NCBI RefSeq assembly: GCF_025460835.1
Contig: NZ_JAMXAY010000019.1
Span: forward strand, 17,754 to 81,753
Length of the DNA: 64,000 nucleotides
Direction: 5' to 3'
DNA from: Parapedobacter soli
GTDB taxonomy: Bacteria; Bacteroidota; Bacteroidia; Sphingobacteriales; Sphingobacteriaceae
Shown in pieces: positions 60,861-64,000 of this stretch (position 1 is its first letter; each line of letters opens with the position of its first letter). The notes below the pieces were generated by a model that searched no databases, was not told where the DNA came from, and saw nothing but the letters and a program-made list of their open reading frames with translations. The position numbers were made by a program, and so were the translations under genes.

Positions 60861-62057
60861 TCATTGCCGGCCGGGATAGGCAGCTAAGCCTTTTTCAATA
60901 CAGGTCAATGCCTTTTTTAAATCACTTATATTCAATACATAAGCCATTCTTATCTGATTTTTTCCGGCATCTGGTGTGCTGTAGAATCCGCTGGCTGGGG
61001 CCATCATAACCGTTTGGTTTTCGTAGCTGAAATGCTCCAGCATCCACTGGCAAAAGCGGTCGGCATCGTCTATCGGGAGCCGGGCCAACACGTAGAATGC
61101 GCCTCCGGGGTTTGGGCAGTATACGCCAGGAATCTGGTTCAAACCCGCTACCAACGTGTCTCTACGTGCGTTATACTCTTGTTTTACCGCATCGAAATAG
61201 TGTTGTGGGGTGTCCACAGCCGCTTCTGCCGCAATCTGTGCTACAGCCGGGGGGCTGAGGCGAGCCTGGGCGTACTTCAGTGCGGCCTGCCATAGGTCGT
61301 GGTTTTTGGTGATGAGGCAGCCAAGCCGCGCACCGCAGGCACTGTACCGCTTGCTTACGGTATCCAGTATCACGGTGTGTTGCTCGAGACCCTCTAGGTG
61401 CATGGGCGAGACAAACTCGTGGCCGTCATAGCAAAATTCGCGATAAGCCTCATCTACCAGGAGGAATAAGTCGTGTTTGATGCATAAGTCGCGCAGTGCT
61501 TCCAGCTCTTGGCGCGAATAGAGGTAGCCCGTAGGGTTATTCGGACTGCAGATGGCAATGGCACGTGTCTTTTCGGTAATGATTTCTTCAAAAGCCGCGA
61601 TGGGGGGCAGGGCGAAGCCATTGTCGATGTAGGAGAGGATGGGCTTTACCGTGACACCTGCAGAATGTGCGAAGCTGTTGTAGTTGGCATAAAACGGTTC
61701 GGGGATGATGATTTCCTCACCGGGGTTGGCGCAGGCCTGCATGGCTATCATGATGGCTTCCGATCCGCCGTTGGTTACCAAGATATCGCTGGGTTCGATC
61801 GAGTAGCCCAACTTATTGTAATATCCAGCGAGTTTGGTGCGGTAAGAGGCCGTGCCCTCCGATGGGGTGTAGGCCCATACTTTGAAATCAACGCTGCGGA
61901 TGGCATCCAGCATCCCCTGTGGGGTTTCGATATCGGGCTGCCCGATGTTGAGGTGGTACACCTGTTTGCCTTCGGCCTTTGCCCGGTCGGCATACGGGGT
62001 TAGTTTACGAATTGGTGAAGCCGGCATTTCGACGGCCTTTATGGATACTTGCGGCAT
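60861..62057 (-). CDS. Class I PLP-dependent aminotransferase (AspC family)
   Basis: About 398 residues from the ATG at 62057 (MPQVSIKAVEMPASPIRKL); the TTG at 62081 is less likely. The fold-type I signatures are NGGSEAIMIAMQA, ICSPNNPTGYLYS, LVDEAYREF and the PLP-Lys in DTVSKRYSACGARLG (~residue 238). It probably transaminates aspartate or a related amino acid; the exact substrate is not fixed by sequence. It is unrelated in type to the class III aminotransferase domains of the megaenzymes. Confidence 0.93.
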   Translation of the reverse strand: MPQVSIKAVEMPASPIRKLTPYADRAKAEGKQVYHLNIGQPDIETPQGMLDAIRSVDFKVWAYTPSEGTASYRTKLAGYYNKLGYSIEPSDILVTNGGSEAIMIAMQACANPGEEIIIPEPFYANYNSFAHSAGVTVKPILSYIDNGFALPPIAAFEEIITEKTRAIAICSPNNPTGYLYSRQELEALRDLCIKHDLFLLVDEAYREFCYDGHEFVSPMHLEGLEQHTVILDTVSKRYSACGARLGCLITKNHDLWQAALKYAQARLSPPAVAQIAAEAAVDTPQHYFDAVKQEYNARRDTLVAGLNQIPGVYCPNPGGAFYVLARLPIDDADRFCQWMLEHFSYENQTVMMAPASGFYSTPDAGKNQIRMAYVLNISDLKKALTCIEKGLAAYPGRQ

Positions 62058-62111
62058 GTCACTGTGCGATTTAGGGTACAATATTACGGATAGCTTTTGA
62101 CTTAATGCAAC

Positions 62112-62142
62112 AAAAAAACCGCTGTGTATAGCGGTTTTTTTT
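62112..62142 (-). terminator. Intrinsic terminator after DUF1573 gene
   Basis: A 12-base inverted repeat (AAAAAAACCGCT, loop GTGTAT, AGCGGTTTTTTT) at 62112-62141 has T-runs on both strands. It should end the minus-strand transcript of the DUF1573 gene, which stops at 62164. Confidence 0.8.
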
Positions 62143-62163
62143 ATTTGTGTGATTTATGGTCTG

Positions 62164-62550
62164 TTAGCCTGTGACTTCCCCTTTGATATACAGCGTTTTC
62201 ACCGGGGTCTTCGTATTAGAGCGGACGGTGAAGTTTTTGGTAAAGGGTTGTTTCGCGGCAGCATTGAATGTGACCGAAATCGTGCCCTTCTCGCCTGGTT
62301 TTACCGGAGTTTTGGTAAACTCGGCGACAGAGCAGCCACAAGAGGGCTTGACTTCACTGATGATGATGGGCTCTGCGCCCACATTCTCGAATGTAAACAC
62401 ATGGGTTACAGGTTTTCCCTGTGGGATTTTGCCGAAATCGTGTGTTTCTTTGTCAAACTTAAACTCTGCTTTGCTGCTTTGCTGCGCAACAGCACCGGTG
62501 CAAATAAAAGCCACCAATGCAACACATATTGTAATAATTTTTTTCATCAT
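62164..62550 (-). CDS. DUF1573 secreted protein
   Basis: About 128 residues. Signal peptide MMKKIITICVALVAFICTGAVAQ, then one DUF1573 domain: FDKETHDFGKIPQGKPVTHVF, VKPSCGCSVAEFTKTPVKPGEKG and VRSNTKTPVKTLYIKGEV. The family is a periplasmic Ig-like fold of unknown function common in Bacteroidota. The ATG at 62550 follows GAGGAGAT, an unusually good Shine-Dalgarno for this group; a second ATG is at 62547. Confidence 0.88.
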   Translation of the reverse strand: MMKKIITICVALVAFICTGAVAQQSSKAEFKFDKETHDFGKIPQGKPVTHVFTFENVGAEPIIISEVKPSCGCSVAEFTKTPVKPGEKGTISVTFNAAAKQPFTKNFTVRSNTKTPVKTLYIKGEVTG

Positions 62551-62568
62551 TGATCTCCTCGTATTAAG

Positions 62569-62599
62569 CAAATTTATCATTTTAAGATGAAAAGGTCAA
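62569..62599 (-). promoter_or_regulatory. Bacteroidota promoter for DUF1573 gene
   Basis: Minus strand: TTG at 62599-62597, 20 bases, TAAATTTG from 62576 to 62569, about 20 bases before the ATG at 62550. Confidence 0.6.
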
Positions 62600-62727
62600 A
62601 AAATGTTCCAAAAACATTGGACTGGGGTCTTTCATGCAGACCCGATGCCCGTGGCGATCTGCCGTATACCGGATTTTCCGACGGGGTATGACATTTTGAA
62701 CAATAATATATTTTGTACATTTAGCAG

Positions 62728-63141
62728 ATGGAAGCAAAGATTACTGTATTGACATTGGGCGTTGCCGACCTCGAACGAGCGGTGGCCTTTTACCGCGATG
62801 GCCTCGGCTTGCCTACCGAAGGCATTATCGGTGGGGAGTTCGAATATGGGGCGGTGGCGTTTTTCCGCTTGAAGGCAGGGTTGCAGCTGGCCTTATGGCC
62901 CAGAAAAAGCATTGCGAGGGATACGGGACTTCCGGTGGCGTCAGATGCGCCGGGAGGGTTTACCATCGGTCATAATGTCAACAGCCGGGCCGAAGTGGAC
63001 GAGGTGATGGAACAGGCAACCAAGGCGGGCGCGACCATCCTGAAGCCGCAACAGGATACGTTTTACGGTGGCTATGCGGGCTACTTCCAGGACCCCGATA
63101 GCCATGTGTGGGAAGTGGTGTACAACCCGGGGTTTGGGTAA
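62728..63141 (+). CDS. VOC/glyoxalase family protein
   Basis: 137 residues. It has the two beta-alpha-beta-beta-beta halves of the vicinal-oxygen-chelate fold: VLTLGVADLERAVAFYRDGLG at the N-terminus, FFRLKAGLQLALWPR, and FQDPDSHVWEVVYNPG with the C-terminal Glu. It could be a glyoxalase, dioxygenase or drug-binding protein; metal and substrate are undetermined. A TACATTTA near its start resembles a -7 element with one mismatch. Confidence 0.85.
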   Translation: MEAKITVLTLGVADLERAVAFYRDGLGLPTEGIIGGEFEYGAVAFFRLKAGLQLALWPRKSIARDTGLPVASDAPGGFTIGHNVNSRAEVDEVMEQATKAGATILKPQQDTFYGGYAGYFQDPDSHVWEVVYNPGFG

Positions 63142-63389
63142 GGCATTTGTCAAATTAAGAAAAATAAATTCCCACTCTCATTTCTTTTTTCATTTTCTGC
63201 TTTTGTCTGAGCAGGCTCACTTGGGAGTGATTTCAAGGGATTGGCTGCGCCGCGCTGACCCCCGCACTCGAAGGCCGCAGCCATCCCTTAGGGGGGAGGC
63301 TTCACTCAAAATGAAGCCATTCGCTACGCTCATTCCTTTTTTTGTTGAACCGGCGTCGCTCAAGCGCGCTTGGTTCGCCTGTTAAACAG

Positions 63390-63410
63390 AAAAACCCGAC
63401 TTTCGTCGGG
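63390..63410 (-). terminator. tRNA terminator left behind at the junction
   Basis: Read on the minus strand: CCCGAC, loop GAAA, GTCGGG, then five T. It lies about 11 bases downstream of the tRNA 3' fragment and would be the original terminator of that tRNA. Confidence 0.7.
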
Positions 63411-63421
63411 CTTCATTTTGG

Positions 63422-63439
63422 GTGGCGGAGAAAGAGGGA
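63422..63439 (-). tRNA. Displaced 3' end of a tRNA-Ser gene (attachment-site remnant)
   Basis: Minus strand reads TCCCTCTTTCTCCGCCA: the end of a T-arm, a TTTCTCC acceptor strand, discriminator G and CCA. Discriminator G fits tRNA-Ser. The bases upstream (GGGTTATA) do not continue as a normal T-loop, so no complete tRNA exists here. This is typical of the displaced end produced when an integrase inserts an element in a tRNA 3' end. The intact tRNA should lie at the far end of the element, outside the window. Confidence 0.65.
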
Positions 63440-63587
63440 ATATAACCCATATATAAATAGAGTGTGATAAAATACTATTATTTTGATTTATTGGTAGTTA
63501 TGTTTTTATTAAGTCGATTAAATACCTTAAAATACTATATGATAGTATCAAAATTGGGTGTATATTTGGGTGCTATTACAAATAACT

Positions 63588-64000
63588 ATGACTATAAAAA
63601 GAAAGATAACTATTGCTATTGAAAAGAGAAAGAAAGATGGTGTATTAATCACAGAGAACGTTCCAATTCGTGCAAGAGTGGTATATAATGGTGGCCGTGT
63701 AGAACTCTTTACAGGCTACCGCATTGATGCTTCTAAATGGGATGAAGCAAAAGAAAAGGTACGCAATGGGTGTACCAATAAGCTAAAACAAAGCTCTTCC
63801 GAAATCAATACAGCAATACAGGAGCTATCTACTACGATTGATAGAATCTTTAAAGAGTATGAATTGAAAAACGAAGTACCTTCTTTTGAACTCTTAAAAG
63901 ATGAAATAAAACGCTACTCAGATAAACAAACCATATCAGCAACAGAAAAGAATCTCGGTTCTATGACGATTTGTATGGCTAAATTAGCTGATCAACCAAA
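63588..64000 (+). CDS. Tyrosine site-specific recombinase, N-terminal part (cut by window end)
   Basis: The ATG at 63588 opens a frame that runs off the right edge (137 complete codons). The protein starts MTIKRKITIAIEKRKKDG, continues VPIRARVVYNGGRVELFTGY and then RIDASKWDEAKEKV. This is the Arm-DNA-binding domain of Bacteroidota phage-type integrases, and a helical core-binding region begins near residue 95. The catalytic domain is outside the window. It lies 148 bases from the tRNA-Ser 3' fragment, so it is very likely the integrase of an element inserted there. Confidence 0.85.
   Translation, partial: MTIKRKITIAIEKRKKDGVLITENVPIRARVVYNGGRVELFTGYRIDASKWDEAKEKVRNGCTNKLKQSSSEINTAIQELSTTIDRIFKEYELKNEVPSFELLKDEIKRYSDKQTISATEKNLGSMTICMAKLADQP

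Larger units (their letters stand above)
63142..63587. other. Intergenic junction, 446 bases, no intact gene
   Basis: The left part (63142-63389) shows no gene I recognise: an AT-rich stretch followed by a GC-rich section with several short inverted words. The right part holds a terminator (63390-63410) and a tRNA 3' fragment (63422-63439), then AT-rich DNA up to the integrase start. It contains the boundary of an inserted element. Confidence 0.55.

Noticed and set aside
63068..63385. 105-residue plus-strand frame overlapping the VOC gene end
   Set aside because: It starts inside the VOC gene in another frame, and its composition is that of non-coding junction DNA.

Overview
The window reads as a chromosome segment of a Bacteroidota bacterium, most likely a Sphingobacteriales relative (inference). 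The evidence is promoters of the Bacteroidota type (a -33 TTG, 19-20 bases, then TAnnTTTG at -7), a WbqC-like protein, an outer-membrane barrel, a DUF1573 protein, a Bacteroidota-style tyrosine recombinase, and Wzm/Wzt plus MOP-flippase polysaccharide genes.

Layout. Positions 1-5475 (+) are the end of an exopolysaccharide operon: a membrane glycosyltransferase (GT) tail, a gluconate-dehydrogenase-subunit-3-like protein, a WzxC-type flippase, a GT4-like enzyme and a GMC oxidoreductase. Positions 5483-38132 (-) form a large hybrid NRPS/PKS locus: GT8, GT2, a beta-helix lipoprotein, a second MOP flippase and four megaenzymes. In transcription order these are 38132-32847 (C-A-NMT-T-TE), 32761-26186 (A-T-KS-AT-ACP-AMT, threonine-like code), 25993-19472 (the same architecture, serine-like code) and 19466-10443 (C-T-C-A-T-C-A-T-TE, codes like Gly and Asp). 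A divergent GT2 starts at 38491. Positions 39392-47896 carry housekeeping and envelope genes (dapA, ligA, an LpxL-like acyltransferase, NlpC/P60, WbqC-like, small secreted proteins). Positions 48120-55778 (+) are a second surface-glycan block: a sulfatase-fold membrane enzyme, Wzm, Wzt and two GT2 proteins. Positions 55814-63141 are housekeeping again (engB, a UbiA-family gene, topA, cmk, an aminotransferase, DUF1573, VOC). The right end holds a displaced tRNA-Ser 3' fragment followed by a truncated integrase, which marks the edge of an integrative element.

How the genes work together. The two A-T-KS-AT-ACP-AMT proteins should each load an amino acid, extend it once with malonyl-CoA and transaminate the beta-ketone. 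This would give 3,4-diamino-5-hydroxy acids from Ser (C5) and Thr (C6). Neither can accept an upstream chain because neither begins with a C domain. The other two proteins begin with C and end with TE. The locus therefore looks like two starters feeding two finishers rather than one colinear line.

Main finding. Transcription units of this locus share an inverted repeat, TTGTAG-N8-CTACAA. In front of four of them (genes starting at 7363, 25993, 32761 and 38132) its centre lies exactly 58.5 bases upstream of a perfect TAnnTTTG -7 element. The same spacing recurs, with a weaker repeat and one -7 mismatch, before the sulfatase-fold gene at 48120. At the divergent GT2 gene (38491) the distance is 68.5, ten bases longer. 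In general these promoters lack a recognisable -33 TTG, whereas promoters of other genes in the window have one. This looks like an activator-dependent regulon joining the NRPS/PKS genes, glycosyltransferases and a surface-modifying enzyme. No regulator for it is encoded in the window.
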